Below are positions 9,129 to 17,363 of a stretch of DNA of 64,000 bases, one piece after another. Origin of the DNA: JALYXV01 sp963791545 (lineage in GTDB: Bacteria > Actinomycetota > Acidimicrobiia > Acidimicrobiales > Palsa-688); the NCBI GenBank assembly GCA_963791545.1, contig CAWBSR010000015.1:434001-498000 (forward strand). The letters are read 5' to 3'. Position 1 is the first letter of the stretch; every line of letters starts with the position of its first letter. The translations under genes and the position numbers were made by a program. The notes below the pieces were generated by a model. It was not told the DNA's origin. It did not search any database and saw nothing but the letters and a program-made list of their open reading frames with translations.

Positions 9129-9530
9129 CTAATCGAGCCGCTGGTGGCGCCGGAAGCCGACGTACCCGCCCAGCATGCCCAAAGCGGTGAACACCGCCAA
9201 GTACAAGATGAAGGTGACGACCTGGGAGGCAGTCAGGTTGCCCCGGGCGACACCGGCCACGGCCCGGATGACGAGGAAGGCGCCGAAGGGGGCGGCGACC
9301 GCCAGCGCACCGTGCACGAGCGGCGTCGGCTGGCCCCCGCCCGCCACCACGCCGGCGGCACCCGGAGCCACCACGATGATCACCAGCGCCGCCACCACCC
9401 ACAGGCTCGACTCGTGGCCCTGGGTGTCGGACCCGTGGAGCAAGGCGATGAGCAGGCCGCACGGTGCCGCGATGGCCAGGTAGGTCGCCATCCCCCGGCC
9501 CAGCGCCCGCCGGTCGAGGCCTAGGGCCAC
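9129..9530 (-). CDS. Small four-helix membrane protein, unknown function
   Basis: 133 residues from GTG 9530, which overlaps the stop of the upstream flavoenzyme by a few bases and has GGGGAC at a good distance; ATG 9491 is the alternative (120 residues). Four hydrophobic stretches are visible (YLAIAAPCGLLIALL, SLWVVAALVIIVVAP, LVHGALAVAAPFGAFLVI, VVTFILYLAVFTALGML) and it ends in a basic tail, FRRHQRLD. No family is recognised. The translational overlap with the ADPS-like gene and position before the kinase suggest an accessory role in the same glycerol/lipid unit. Confidence 0.7.
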   Translation of the reverse strand: MALGLDRRALGRGMATYLAIAAPCGLLIALLHGSDTQGHESSLWVVAALVIIVVAPGAAGVVAGGGQPTPLVHGALAVAAPFGAFLVIRAVAGVARGNLTASQVVTFILYLAVFTALGMLGGYVGFRRHQRLD

Positions 9531-11071
9531 GGCACGTCCCCGAAGGGCGCCGGCAATCCCAACTTGCCGGGGTTGAGCACCCCGTGGGGGTCGAGGGCCT
9601 GCTTCATGGCGACGAGCACCTCGAAGGCGGGTCCCAGGGCCAGAGCCAGGTGGCGTCCCCTGTTGATGCCGATGCCGTGATGATGGCTGATGGCGCCGCC
9701 ATGAATGGCGGTGACCGCCATCACCAGGTCCCAGACCCGCCGGTAGTAGGCGTCGGCGGCATTGGCTATGGCTCCGAAGGCGCCGTCGGATGCCGCCTTG
9801 CCGGCGAAGGTGAAGTACAGGCACGCTCCGTCGGGGTAGGCGTGGGACTGGTGGGCGCTGGCGAGGAACGTGCCGTCGATCGCGGCTACGGCGGCGATGG
9901 TCTCCCGGTACAGCGCCGGCAGCACACTCCACCGGGCCGCCACCTCGATGGTGTCCACCGTGAGGCCGGCGCGGGCCGCCGCCTCGAGGGCCGAGATGTC
10001 GTCGCGGCGGTCGATCCAGCGCTGCACCAGACCCTCCTCCAGCGGCTGGCCGTCCCGCCGGGCGCACTCCTCGGCCACCACCGCCATCACGCTGTCGACG
10101 ATGGCCGGGTCGCCCTCGTCGAGCACGATCAGCACGCTGGCGCCGTCGACCCCGAATCCGCTGCGGCTTTCTTGATCGTCGTACAGGCGCAGCACGGCCG
10201 GGGTGGCTCCCCGCCGCAGGATGCTCCGGCAGACGTGGAGCCCATCGGGGAACGACGCGAAGGCGAATGCGGCCCGGCGCTCGGCGGGAGCAACCGGGTG
10301 GACCCGCAACCGGGCCGAGGTGATCACCCCGAGGGTCCCTTCGCTCCCCACGAACAGCTGGGTGAGATCGGGGCCGGTGGCGGCCCGGGGAGCCGTCCCG
10401 CCCGTCGTTATCACCCGGCCGTCGGCGAGGGCCACCTGGAGGCCCGTGACCATGTCCTCGACCTTGCCGTAGCGGGTCGAGTACTGGCCCGCCCCCCGGC
10501 AGGCGACCCAGCCACCGACCGTCGACAGCGCCATCGACTGGGGCCGGTGGCCCAACGTGAGTCCCCAGTCGGCCCGCAAGGTGTCCTCGAAGACGTCGCC
10601 GAAGGTGCCCGCGGCCACGTCGACCAGGAGGGACTCGTCGTCCACCGCCAGGATGCCCGACAATCCCGTCACGTCCAGTTGAATGCCGCCGAAGACGGGG
10701 ACGGCGTTGCCGCAGACCCCGCTGCGTCCTCCCATGGCAGTCACCGGGACCCGGGCGTCGTGGCACACCGCCAGCACCGCGGCCACCTCGGCGACGCTGG
10801 TGGGGCGGGCCACCGCCGCCGCCAGGGCGGGAACCTGCCGGCCCAGGGCCCAGGCCACGCTGACCGGCCACCAGTCCCGCCCCGACTCGGCCCGGACCTC
10901 GAAGTCGGTGTCGACGCTGGCGCAGACGCCGCGCAGGCGCCCGATGACGGCATCGGCGACCGGTACCGCGGCGGACTCGAAGCGGGCCCGGATGTCGTCC
11001 ACCCCGGTGCCGCTGCCCAGGTCGAGGCTGATGGGCGGCGTCGGAACCCCCCGCCGGGCGTGGTCGACCAT
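9521..11071 (-). CDS. FAD-linked oxidase, alkyldihydroxyacetonephosphate-synthase-like
   Basis: 516 residues from ATG 11071 (MVDHARRG); the frame stays open upstream through an inverted repeat, which I exclude. The N-terminal half is a PCMH-type FAD domain with the flavin-phosphate loop GGRSGVCGNAVP and the VGSEGTLGVIT element. The C-terminal half carries SHHHGIGINRG, the His-rich motif of alkyl-DHAP synthases, and ends DPHGVLNPGKLG, usual for this oxidase fold. The family swaps the acyl chain of acyl-DHAP for a fatty alcohol, or oxidises hydroxyacids in related groups. Lying between glpD (makes DHAP) and a glycerol-type kinase, an ether-lipid role is plausible but not proven; D-lactate or glycolate oxidase activity is the alternative. 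Confidence 0.85.
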   Translation of the reverse strand: MVDHARRGVPTPPISLDLGSGTGVDDIRARFESAAVPVADAVIGRLRGVCASVDTDFEVRAESGRDWWPVSVAWALGRQVPALAAAVARPTSVAEVAAVLAVCHDARVPVTAMGGRSGVCGNAVPVFGGIQLDVTGLSGILAVDDESLLVDVAAGTFGDVFEDTLRADWGLTLGHRPQSMALSTVGGWVACRGAGQYSTRYGKVEDMVTGLQVALADGRVITTGGTAPRAATGPDLTQLFVGSEGTLGVITSARLRVHPVAPAERRAAFAFASFPDGLHVCRSILRRGATPAVLRLYDDQESRSGFGVDGASVLIVLDEGDPAIVDSVMAVVAEECARRDGQPLEEGLVQRWIDRRDDISALEAAARAGLTVDTIEVAARWSVLPALYRETIAAVAAIDGTFLASAHQSHAYPDGACLYFTFAGKAASDGAFGAIANAADAYYRRVWDLVMAVTAIHGGAISHHHGIGINRGRHLALALGPAFEVLVAMKQALDPHGVLNPGKLGLPAPFGDVPWP

Positions 11072-11086
11072 CAGCGGAGCCCGGAT

Positions 11087-11136
11087 TGCGTTTTGCCGAA
11101 AAGTGATGTTGGGACACCACTTTTTGGCAAAACGCA
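11087..11136. repeat. 22-bp inverted repeat with 6-bp loop between glpD and the flavoenzyme gene
   Basis: The arms at 11087-11108 and 11115-11136 match at 20 of 22 positions when one is reverse complemented; each begins TGCGTTTTGCC on its own strand. The element is AT-rich against its surroundings and sits 16 bp upstream of the ADPS-like start. It could be an operator, a transcript hairpin or a dispersed palindromic repeat. Confidence 0.8.
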
Positions 11137-11192
11137 CTGCGTTGCCCCATGTTGCGTTGCCCCGTGCTGCCGTGGCGCCCGTCGCTGTGCCG

Positions 11193-12878
11193 TCACCGGA
11201 GGACCAGGTCCGTGGTGTCGGCCAGCCCGGCCGCCTCCCGGGCGTGGCGGACCGACGCCGAGTAGCGGCTCGCCTCCTGTTCCACCCGGGCCGCCGACCA
11301 CCCGAGTTCCGGCGCCATCAACCGGGCCACCGCGGTCGCCACCGCTGCCGAGGCGTCCCGGGCCAGCAGTAAAGCCCGGGTCCGGCGGGCCAGCACATCC
11401 TCGAGCGTCCAAGCCATCTCGTAGCGAGCCGCATACACCGCCTCGGCCCCCAGGTACGGGAGGCCGGGCACCAGCGGGTGGGCCAACTCCGGGTCCGCCT
11501 CGACCATGGCGATCACGGTGCGGGCCTCGGTGCCGTACCGCCCCACGAGGTGGGCCAGCCGGGGCTCGGCCACACCCAGGCGGGACGCGGCGTCCCGGTG
11601 CTGGAGGGCGTCGCAACCGGGTGCCCCCAGCAGCGCCAGCCGCTTGGTCGGGCTGCGCCGGGCCCCCCGGCCCAGGTGCTCGACGACGGCATCCACGGTG
11701 TCCGAGGCCATGCGGCGGTAGGTCGTGAGCTTGCCGCCGGTGACGGTGATCAGGCCTCGTTCGGAGAGCATGACCCGGTGCCGGCGCGACAAGTCAGCGG
11801 TGCGCTGGCTCTTGGCTGAGCTCACGAGGGGCCGCAGCCCCGCCCAGGATGAAACAACGTCCTCCCTCGTCAACCGGGACGTGACCGCGGCATTGACGGC
11901 GGCCAGCACGTATTCGACGTCCGCAGGGGTGCACTGGGGGTCGTCGAGCGGTCCTGAGTAATCGGTATCGGTGGTCCCGGCGTAGGTGACCTCGCCCCAC
12001 GGCACTACGAAGATCGACCGCCGGTCGCCCGCCACCGGCAGCACCGCGGCGGCTGTCATGGGCAACCGGGCGGCCGGGAACGTCAGGTGGATCCCCTTGG
12101 CGGGGCGCAATGTCCCCAGCACCCCGGCGCCTTCGTCCATGCCCCGGATCTGGTCGCTCCACACCCCGGTGGCGTTGACCACGACCGTAGCCCGGATCTC
12201 GGTGCCGTCCTCGAGTCGTGCCCCGACAACACGACCCCCGCTCCCCGCGACCAAACCCGACACCGGCGCGTAGTTGGCCGCCACCGCCCCGTAGTTGACG
12301 ACCGCAGTCCGCAAGATGGTGAGGGTCAGGCGGGCGTCGTCGGCGTGGGCGTCCCAGTACAGGAAGCCGGCCACCAGCCGCTCGATGTCGAGGGTGGGGA
12401 GGTATCCGAGCGCCTCCTCCCGGGTGATGCGGCGGTGGCGCTTGCCGATCCGCCACCCCCCGGTGAGGTCGTACTGCCAGAGGGCGATTGAATACAGCCG
12501 GGCCAGCCCGGACTGGACGACGCCGTCGCGGCCGAAGAGCGGGATCAGGAACGGCAGGGGCGAAACCAGGTACGGCGCGTTCTCCAGCAGCCGCTGCCGC
12601 TCCGCCAGCGCCTCGTAGACCAGCCGGAACTCCCGCTGCTGCAGGTACCGCAAACCCCCGTGGATCAACTTGGACGACCGCGACGATGTACCCGAGGCGA
12701 AGTCGGACCGTTCCACCAGCGCCACCCGCAGGCCCCGGGCGGCTGCGTCGAGGGCGACGCCGGCTCCGGTTATACCCCCCCCGATAACCAGCACATCGAA
12801 GGCCTCGCGAGCCATCCGGCCCAGGGCCGTTCCCCGCTCAAAGGAGGTTCGGGGTGCCGCGGCCGGGCTGCGGATCAT
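11193..12878 (-). CDS. glpD: Glycerol-3-phosphate dehydrogenase (FAD-dependent)
   Basis: 561 residues. ATG 12878 follows a perfect AGGAGGT ribosome-binding site, so the open frame further upstream is not used. The FAD dinucleotide loop (VIGGGITGAGVALDAA) starts near residue 31, followed by SGTSSRSSKLIHGGLRYL, the GlpD signature, and GGKLTTYRRMA near the middle of the C-terminal half; the last ~130 residues are the GlpD C-terminal helical domain. It oxidises glycerol-3-phosphate to DHAP at the membrane, passing electrons to quinone. It heads the minus-strand run with the ADPS-like oxidase and FGGY kinase, consistent with glycerol catabolism feeding DHAP to lipid synthesis. Confidence 0.95.
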   Translation of the reverse strand: MIRSPAAAPRTSFERGTALGRMAREAFDVLVIGGGITGAGVALDAAARGLRVALVERSDFASGTSSRSSKLIHGGLRYLQQREFRLVYEALAERQRLLENAPYLVSPLPFLIPLFGRDGVVQSGLARLYSIALWQYDLTGGWRIGKRHRRITREEALGYLPTLDIERLVAGFLYWDAHADDARLTLTILRTAVVNYGAVAANYAPVSGLVAGSGGRVVGARLEDGTEIRATVVVNATGVWSDQIRGMDEGAGVLGTLRPAKGIHLTFPAARLPMTAAAVLPVAGDRRSIFVVPWGEVTYAGTTDTDYSGPLDDPQCTPADVEYVLAAVNAAVTSRLTREDVVSSWAGLRPLVSSAKSQRTADLSRRHRVMLSERGLITVTGGKLTTYRRMASDTVDAVVEHLGRGARRSPTKRLALLGAPGCDALQHRDAASRLGVAEPRLAHLVGRYGTEARTVIAMVEADPELAHPLVPGLPYLGAEAVYAARYEMAWTLEDVLARRTRALLLARDASAAVATAVARLMAPELGWSAARVEQEASRYSASVRHAREAAGLADTTDLVLR

Positions 12879-13082
12879 TCGACCTCCTGATCGGAAATGG
12901 GAGAAACCGAAAGCCAGGCTCGCGGCTTCGCCGAAGCGAACCAAGCCGGTCAATCCTAGATCTGGACGAACCGGGAACCGATCGGCAAGAATATTCACTG
13001 CGGTTCGCATAAAAACCAGGGCACCCTGGGTACTGCTCCATGACGGTTGGCCATCCGATTCTGAGGATGTGATTCGAGCTCC

Positions 13083-13316
13083 ATGAAAAACCTGGCCTGG
13101 CGTCAGCACGCCGCCTGCCGTGGCGTCGATCCCGATATTTTCTATCCGGTCTCCGAGGAAGACGCCGAGGAGGCCAAGGCGATCTGTGCCTCCTGTCCAG
13201 TGGGTGAGACGTGCCTCGAGTACGCCCTCGCCAACCGCGAGCGCGATGGTGTGTGGGGCGGCGCAACCGAGCGCGAGCGTCGTCGGTTCGTCCGCCAGCG
13301 CCGGCGATCGGCCTGA
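13083..13316 (+). CDS. WhiB-family iron-sulfur transcriptional regulator
   Basis: 77 residues, a normal short WhiB length. Cys12, Cys35, Cys38 and Cys44 form the CX(n)CX2CX5C cluster-binding pattern, followed by the GVWGG turn and a basic C-terminus (RERRRFVRQRRR) that contacts DNA. WhiB proteins are specific to Actinomycetota and actinophages; they bind sigma factor region 4 and respond to redox or NO. It is transcribed divergently from glpD across a 204-bp gap. Which WhiB subgroup it belongs to cannot be decided from sequence by eye. Confidence 0.95.
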   Translation: MKNLAWRQHAACRGVDPDIFYPVSEEDAEEAKAICASCPVGETCLEYALANRERDGVWGGATERERRRFVRQRRRSA

Positions 13317-13390
13317 CGCCGCCGCATCCCGCGCCCGGGCCTCAGTAGCGTCGGGCCCGCGCCCGGGGGGCTTTTCCCCCCCGTCCCTAC

Positions 13391-13396
13391 TACCGT
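13391..13396 (+). promoter_or_regulatory. Leaderless-type -10 element (TACCGT) for the acyl-CoA dehydrogenase
   Basis: TACCGT ends 8 nt before GTG 13405. Confidence 0.5.
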
Positions 13397-13404
13397 CGGC
13401 GCCC

Positions 13405-14559
13405 GTGGAATGGGATCTCCCCGACGAGCTGGCCGCCCTCCGGGACTCGGTCCGCCACCTGGCTCAGGACAAGGTGCGGCCCCGGGCCCGCGAGATCGAC
13501 GAAACGGGGGAGTACCCCGACGACCTTTTCACCCTCTTCGGCCAAGCCGGGCTCTTCGGCCTCGGACTCCCCGTCGAGTACGGGGGCGGCGGGGCGGGCA
13601 CCCTCGGGCTGACCCTCGCCATCGAGGAGGTGGCCAAGTACTCCAACACGGCGGCCCTGATGCTGTTGCTCAGCCGGCTGCCCACCGGGCCGCTGCTGAT
13701 CGCAGGAACCGAGGCCCAGAAGCAGCGCTACCTGCCGGGCATCGCGGCGGGGGAGACCCGGGCCGCCTTCGGCCTCTCGGAGCCCCAGGCCGGGAGCGAC
13801 GTGGCGGCGATGCTGACCCGGGCCCGTCCCGTCCCCGGGGGCTGGCAGCTCAACGGGGTCAAATGCTGGATGTCCGGCGTCGCCCAGGCCGACTGGTACA
13901 CGATCTTCGCCAAAACCGGCGACAGCCGGGGATCGATCACGGCGTTCATCGTCGACCGCAGCACCCCCGGCGTCGAGGTGGGGACCATCGACCGCAAGAT
14001 GGGCCTGCGGGGCGTGGATACCGGCGAGCTGCTACTGCACGACGTCGTGGTGTCCGAGGAGAACGTCATCGGCGACGTCGGGGGGTTCCGGCTGGCCATG
14101 CTGGGGCTCAACGCCATGCGGCCCCTGGTGGCGGCCCGAGGGATCGGGCTGGCCGAGGGGGCGCTCATGTATGCCACCACCTACGCCGAGCAACGGGCCG
14201 CCTTCGGGCACAAGGTCGCCGATTTCCAGGGCATCCAGTGGGAGGTGGCCAAGCTGGCCACCGAGATCGAAGCGGCCCGCCTGCTCACCTACCGGGCCGC
14301 GTCCTACGCCGACGCGGGGCGCTACACCAAAGAGTGGGTGCCCTACCTGTCGATGGCGAAGTACTACGCCACCGAGCTGGCGGTGCGGGCGTCGGGTTTG
14401 GCCCTGCAGATGCTGGGGGCGGCGGGCTACATGAAGGATCACCCGACGGAGCTCTATTACCGCGATGCCAAGCAGCTGACGATCGTGGAGGGCACCAGCC
14501 AGATCCAGCTGGGCCTGATCGCACGCGGCGTGCGGGACCGGGATATCTGGTGGGACTAA
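13405..14559 (+). CDS. Acyl-CoA dehydrogenase
   Basis: 384 residues, standard for the family. GTG 13405 is chosen because homology begins immediately (EWDLPDELAALRDSV) and a TACCGT element sits 8 nt upstream; the frame is open further back but is low-complexity and overlaps whiB. Visible: FGLSEPQAGSD (flavin/substrate loop), the middle beta domain ending with VDTGELLLHDVVV, and IVEGTSQIQ, where the Glu is the expected catalytic base. It oxidises the alpha-beta bond of an acyl-CoA with FAD, passing electrons to ETF. Chain-length preference cannot be told. It is followed after 13 bp by trpD, probably co-transcribed. Confidence 0.95.
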   Translation: MEWDLPDELAALRDSVRHLAQDKVRPRAREIDETGEYPDDLFTLFGQAGLFGLGLPVEYGGGGAGTLGLTLAIEEVAKYSNTAALMLLLSRLPTGPLLIAGTEAQKQRYLPGIAAGETRAAFGLSEPQAGSDVAAMLTRARPVPGGWQLNGVKCWMSGVAQADWYTIFAKTGDSRGSITAFIVDRSTPGVEVGTIDRKMGLRGVDTGELLLHDVVVSEENVIGDVGGFRLAMLGLNAMRPLVAARGIGLAEGALMYATTYAEQRAAFGHKVADFQGIQWEVAKLATEIEAARLLTYRAASYADAGRYTKEWVPYLSMAKYYATELAVRASGLALQMLGAAGYMKDHPTELYYRDAKQLTIVEGTSQIQLGLIARGVRDRDIWWD

Positions 14560-14572
14560 AGGAGGGCCGGCC

Positions 14573-15652
14573 ATGACGGTGACGTTGCAGGAACTGGGTG
14601 GCTGGCCGTTCGTCCTGGGCCGGCTTTCCTCGGGCCGCGACTTGTCCTCAGCGGAGGCGGCGGCGGCCTTCGGCGACGTGTTCGAGGGCAGCGCCACCCC
14701 GTCACAACTGGCGGCCTTCATCTTCGGCCTGCGCTGCAAGGGCGAGACGGTCGAGGAGATGACGGGCCTGGTCCAGGCCATGCTGGCGGCCGCCGAGCTG
14801 GTACCACTGAGCGAGTCGCTGGCGGCGCGGGTCGTCGACACCTGCGGCACCGGAGGCGACCGAACCGGCACCATCAACGTGTCGACCATTGCCGCGTTCG
14901 TGGTGGCAGGCGCCGGGGTGCCGGTGTGCAAGCACGGCAACCGGGCCATCTCGTCCAAAGCCGGCTCGGCCGACCTGTTGGAGGAGCTCGGGGTGGTCAT
15001 CAACCTGGGCCCGAACGAGGTGGCGGCGTGCATCGAGGCGGCGGGGATGGGATTTTGTTTCGCCCCTCGGTTCCACCCGGCCATGCGCTATGCCGGTCCC
15101 ACCCGGCGCGAGCTCGGGGTCCCGACCGTGTTCAACTTCCTCGGCCCCCTGGCCAACCCGGCCCGGGCCCGGCGCCAGGTGGTCGGGGTGTCGGACCCGA
15201 CCATGGCCGACAAGATGGCCGGGGTGCTGGCGGCCAACGGCGCCGTGCACTCCCTGGTGGTGTACGGCCACGACGGCCTGGACGAGCTGACCACGACCGA
15301 CCGCTCGACGCTGGTCGAGTCCCGGCTCGACGCGGGCGGCGAGCGCCACGTCCGGACGTGGCAGTTGGACCCCCGGGAGTTGGGTTTGGCCCGGGTGGTC
15401 ACGGCGGAGCTGCTGGGCAGCGACGCGGCTACCAACGCCGACTTCGCCCGGCGGGTGTTGGGTGGGGAAAAAGGGCCCCGGCGCGACATCGTCCTGCTTA
15501 ATGCGGCGGCCGGATTGCTGGTGGCGGGTGTGGCGGGCGACCTGGTGGAGGGGCTGGATATCGCCACTTCGGCGCTCGACGACGGGCGGGCTGCGGCTCG
15601 CTTGGAGCGCCTGGTTGAGGTGTCGCAGTCCCTTGCGCCAGCCGGGAGCTAG
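14573..15652 (+). CDS. trpD: Anthranilate phosphoribosyltransferase
   Basis: 359 residues, starting at ATG 14573 behind AAAGGAGG. Conserved elements: DTCGTGGDRTGTINVST (PRPP pyrophosphate loop), KHGNRAISSKAGSADLLEEL (anthranilate/PRPP contacts) and FLGPLANPA. It transfers phosphoribose from PRPP to anthranilate, the second step of tryptophan synthesis, in the cytoplasm. No other trp gene lies nearby, so it is a stand-alone trpD here; the 13-bp gap to the acyl-CoA dehydrogenase suggests shared transcription without an obvious pathway link. Confidence 0.96.
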   Translation: MTVTLQELGGWPFVLGRLSSGRDLSSAEAAAAFGDVFEGSATPSQLAAFIFGLRCKGETVEEMTGLVQAMLAAAELVPLSESLAARVVDTCGTGGDRTGTINVSTIAAFVVAGAGVPVCKHGNRAISSKAGSADLLEELGVVINLGPNEVAACIEAAGMGFCFAPRFHPAMRYAGPTRRELGVPTVFNFLGPLANPARARRQVVGVSDPTMADKMAGVLAANGAVHSLVVYGHDGLDELTTTDRSTLVESRLDAGGERHVRTWQLDPRELGLARVVTAELLGSDAATNADFARRVLGGEKGPRRDIVLLNAAAGLLVAGVAGDLVEGLDIATSALDDGRAAARLERLVEVSQSLAPAGS

Positions 15653-15751
15653 GTCCCGCGCCCGGCCCGGCGAGCGCTTGGACGTGTCTCGTGCCGGTAC
15701 CGCCGGGACCAGGTGCCCCAGGCCCGGATCGCCCAAGTCGACTCGGCCGGA

Positions 15752-15809
15752 TTAGACGGTTAGACGGTTAGCCGGTTAGACGGTTAGCCGGTTAGCCGGG
15801 GGTTAGACG
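15752..15809. repeat. Tandem octamer TTAGMCGG array between convergent genes
   Basis: Six perfect head-to-tail octamers (TTAGACGG or TTAGCCGG) run from 15752 to 15799, and a seventh TTAGACG follows at 15803. The order of the A and C variants is A A C A C C A. It lies between the stop of trpD and the stop of the convergent membrane-anchored gene. Confidence 0.9.
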
Positions 15810-15822
15810 AGCTCAGACGGGG

Positions 15823-16422
15823 TCAGATGCCCCTCCGTAGGGGCTGCCCGACCGGGGCGGCGGCGGTGGCCGGCACCGGTAGGGGGGCGGCGTCGAAGGG
15901 GCCCGGGAGTTCCCGGAGGGCCGCTTCCACCGCATCCAGCCGCTGGTGGAGGTCGGGCAAGGGGACGGCGGTGGCGGCTGTCGACTGGTGCAGGATGCGG
16001 CGCCAGTCGCCGCTGACGTTGTGGAGCCGGGCCGACGACCTTTCGATCTCGCGGACCTCAGCGGTCAACTGGGCCAGCCGGGGGCGCCGGGCGAGGGGGT
16101 GGAGGCCGTCGGCCGCGACCAGCCAGTCGTCAAGGGAGGCGGCGCGGGTCGTCAACTCGCTGGCGACGTCGCGAAGCGGCACTGCCGCGGGCGCCACCGT
16201 GCGGACCGCGAAGTCGCTGACCGCGACCGCCCGCCGTAACCGACGGTGCAGGCGGGCCGGCAGCCGGGGCGACACCAGCCAAGTGAGCGGCGCCGTCGAG
16301 CGGCGGCCCGGCGCCACCCGGTTGGCCCGGATGAGGGCGCGCATGACCAGGGCGACGCTGAGAGCCACCGCGGCCAAGGCCACGATGACAACGATGCCGA
16401 GAAACGTCAAGAAGTCAGCCAC
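15823..16422 (-). CDS. Membrane-anchored protein with a cytoplasmic helical domain, unknown
   Basis: 199 residues from GTG 16422. One N-terminal transmembrane helix (FLGIVVIVALAAVALSVALV, residues 8-27) is followed by a basic stretch, predicting a cytoplasmic C-terminus. Residues 75-180 are rich in heptad-like Leu/Val/Ala and charged residues, likely long helices; the last 25 residues are Pro/Ala-rich. No known family was recognised. It follows the Lrp-like gene by only 9 bp and its own -10-like element overlaps that gene's stop codon. Confidence 0.75.
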   Translation of the reverse strand: MADFLTFLGIVVIVALAAVALSVALVMRALIRANRVAPGRRSTAPLTWLVSPRLPARLHRRLRRAVAVSDFAVRTVAPAAVPLRDVASELTTRAASLDDWLVAADGLHPLARRPRLAQLTAEVREIERSSARLHNVSGDWRRILHQSTAATAVPLPDLHQRLDAVEAALRELPGPFDAAPLPVPATAAAPVGQPLRRGI

Positions 16423-16428
16423 GGACGA

Positions 16429-16434
16429 ATTCTA
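16429..16434 (-). promoter_or_regulatory. Leaderless-type -10 element (TAGAAT) for the membrane-anchored gene
   Basis: TAGAAT on the minus strand ends 6 nt before GTG 16422; its first three bases are the TAG stop of the upstream gene. Confidence 0.5.
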
Positions 16435-16707
16435 CGCCCCTAGATCCCACATTGCCTCCAGGTCGTGACGGCTGAAGGCCTGGAAGGCGACCAAGGTCCG
16501 GGTGTTGGTGATCCCCTCGAGGCTGGAAATGCGGCGGGTGACGACGTCGGCCAGTTCGTCCTGCAGGCGCACCCGGATGACCGCTACCAGGTCGGCTTCG
16601 CCGGCGACGGAATACACCTCGGCCACACCCTCGACGTCGGCCAGTTCGCCCGCCAGATCGGCGACCCGGCTGGGAAGCGCGTCGATGAGGACGAAGGCAT
16701 TCACCAT
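16432..16707 (-). CDS. Stand-alone Lrp/AsnC ligand-binding (RAM) domain protein
   Basis: 91 residues covering only the C-terminal ligand-binding domain of the Lrp/AsnC family: VNAFVLIDALPS at the start, then EVYSVAGEADLVAVIRV and the ITNTRTLVAFQAF strand. There is no helix-turn-helix, so it cannot bind DNA alone; such single-domain proteins bind amino acids and may pair with full-length regulators. It is divergent from the zinc-ribbon gene at 16749 with 41 bp between the two starts. Confidence 0.9.
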   Translation of the reverse strand: MVNAFVLIDALPSRVADLAGELADVEGVAEVYSVAGEADLVAVIRVRLQDELADVVTRRISSLEGITNTRTLVAFQAFSRHDLEAMWDLGA

Positions 16708-16713
16708 GCCTGC

Positions 16714-16742
16714 ACGATAGACGGCGCCCGGGGCGTTACCGT
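16714..16742. promoter_or_regulatory. Back-to-back leaderless -10 elements, Lrp-like gene and zinc-ribbon gene
   Basis: The minus-strand TATCGT (16719-16714) ends 6 nt before ATG 16707, and the plus-strand TACCGT (16737-16742) ends 6 nt before GTG 16749. Confidence 0.55.
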
Positions 16743-16748
16743 GATCGG

Positions 16749-16976
16749 GTGACTCCGCCGGCCCCTGTTCGCTACCGCTGCGCCGCCTGCGGGAATGTGA
16801 CCCGATTCGACGTGACCGTGACTCGGCGGACCCGGGCGTTCCACCATTTCACGGTGGGCGGCGAACTCACCGTCGAGGACGAACAGGTCCTGTCGGAAGC
16901 GGTCGAGGAGGTGTCCTGCCGGTGGTGTGGTTCGGGCCAAGCGGTGGAGCCGGAGGGTGTGCACAGCGAGGTGTGA
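16749..16976 (+). CDS. Small zinc-ribbon protein
   Basis: 75 residues from GTG 16749. Two Cys pairs, CAAC at 11-14 and CRWC near residue 57, would make a zinc ribbon around a beta-rich middle (RFDVTVTRRTRAFHHFTV). Small proteins of this kind are widespread in Actinomycetota without an assigned role. The divergent partner is the Lrp-like protein. It ends in an acidic tail. The call rests on the Cys spacing and clear promoter; function unknown. Confidence 0.8.
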   Translation: MTPPAPVRYRCAACGNVTRFDVTVTRRTRAFHHFTVGGELTVEDEQVLSEAVEEVSCRWCGSGQAVEPEGVHSEV

Positions 16977-17061
16977 CTCCGCTGTCGGGGCTGCTTCGAC
17001 CATGGTGACCCCGATGGATTGGCCGGGAGTTATGGTCACACCCCCTGGTCATGATGGTCCC

Positions 17062-17259
17062 ATGACTCTCGTGATCAGTTGCCACGAATGCTCGATGCAG
17101 GGGACGAGCCACTGCCAGGACTGTGTCGTTACCTTTCTTTGTGAAGAGCCGGGCGACGCCGTTATTATCAACGCCGACGAGGAGCGGGCGGTGAGAATGC
17201 TCACCCGAGCGGGCCTGGTACCGGCCCTTCGTCACCGCCCACAAAGCACCTGCGCTTGA
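17062..17259 (+). CDS. Conserved small CXXC protein of Actinomycetota
   Basis: 65 residues. ATG 17062 is chosen because the conserved part, LVISCHECSMQGTSHCQDC, begins at once; an in-frame start 45 codons upstream would overlap the previous gene and adds non-conserved sequence. Two CXXC pairs are followed by VVTFLCEE and EERAVRMLTRAGLVPALRHR. From memory, near-identical small proteins occur singly in many actinobacterial genomes with no known function; metal binding is likely. It lies 105 bp before sepH. Confidence 0.85.
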   Translation: MTLVISCHECSMQGTSHCQDCVVTFLCEEPGDAVIINADEERAVRMLTRAGLVPALRHRPQSTCA

Positions 17260-17363
17260 ATAACTGCAGGTCAGGCCTATAGCTGGGTGCGCCAGATCGA
17301 CAAGCTGAGGTGGTAGCGTCATTTTGGACGGGTCCGACCGCCGGACTCCCTGGTGCGGGGGCC

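Noticed and set aside
9531..11150. Extended minus-strand frame running into the small membrane protein
   Set aside because: Only the last ~133 codons look like protein; the rest is an out-of-frame shadow of the ADPS-like gene.
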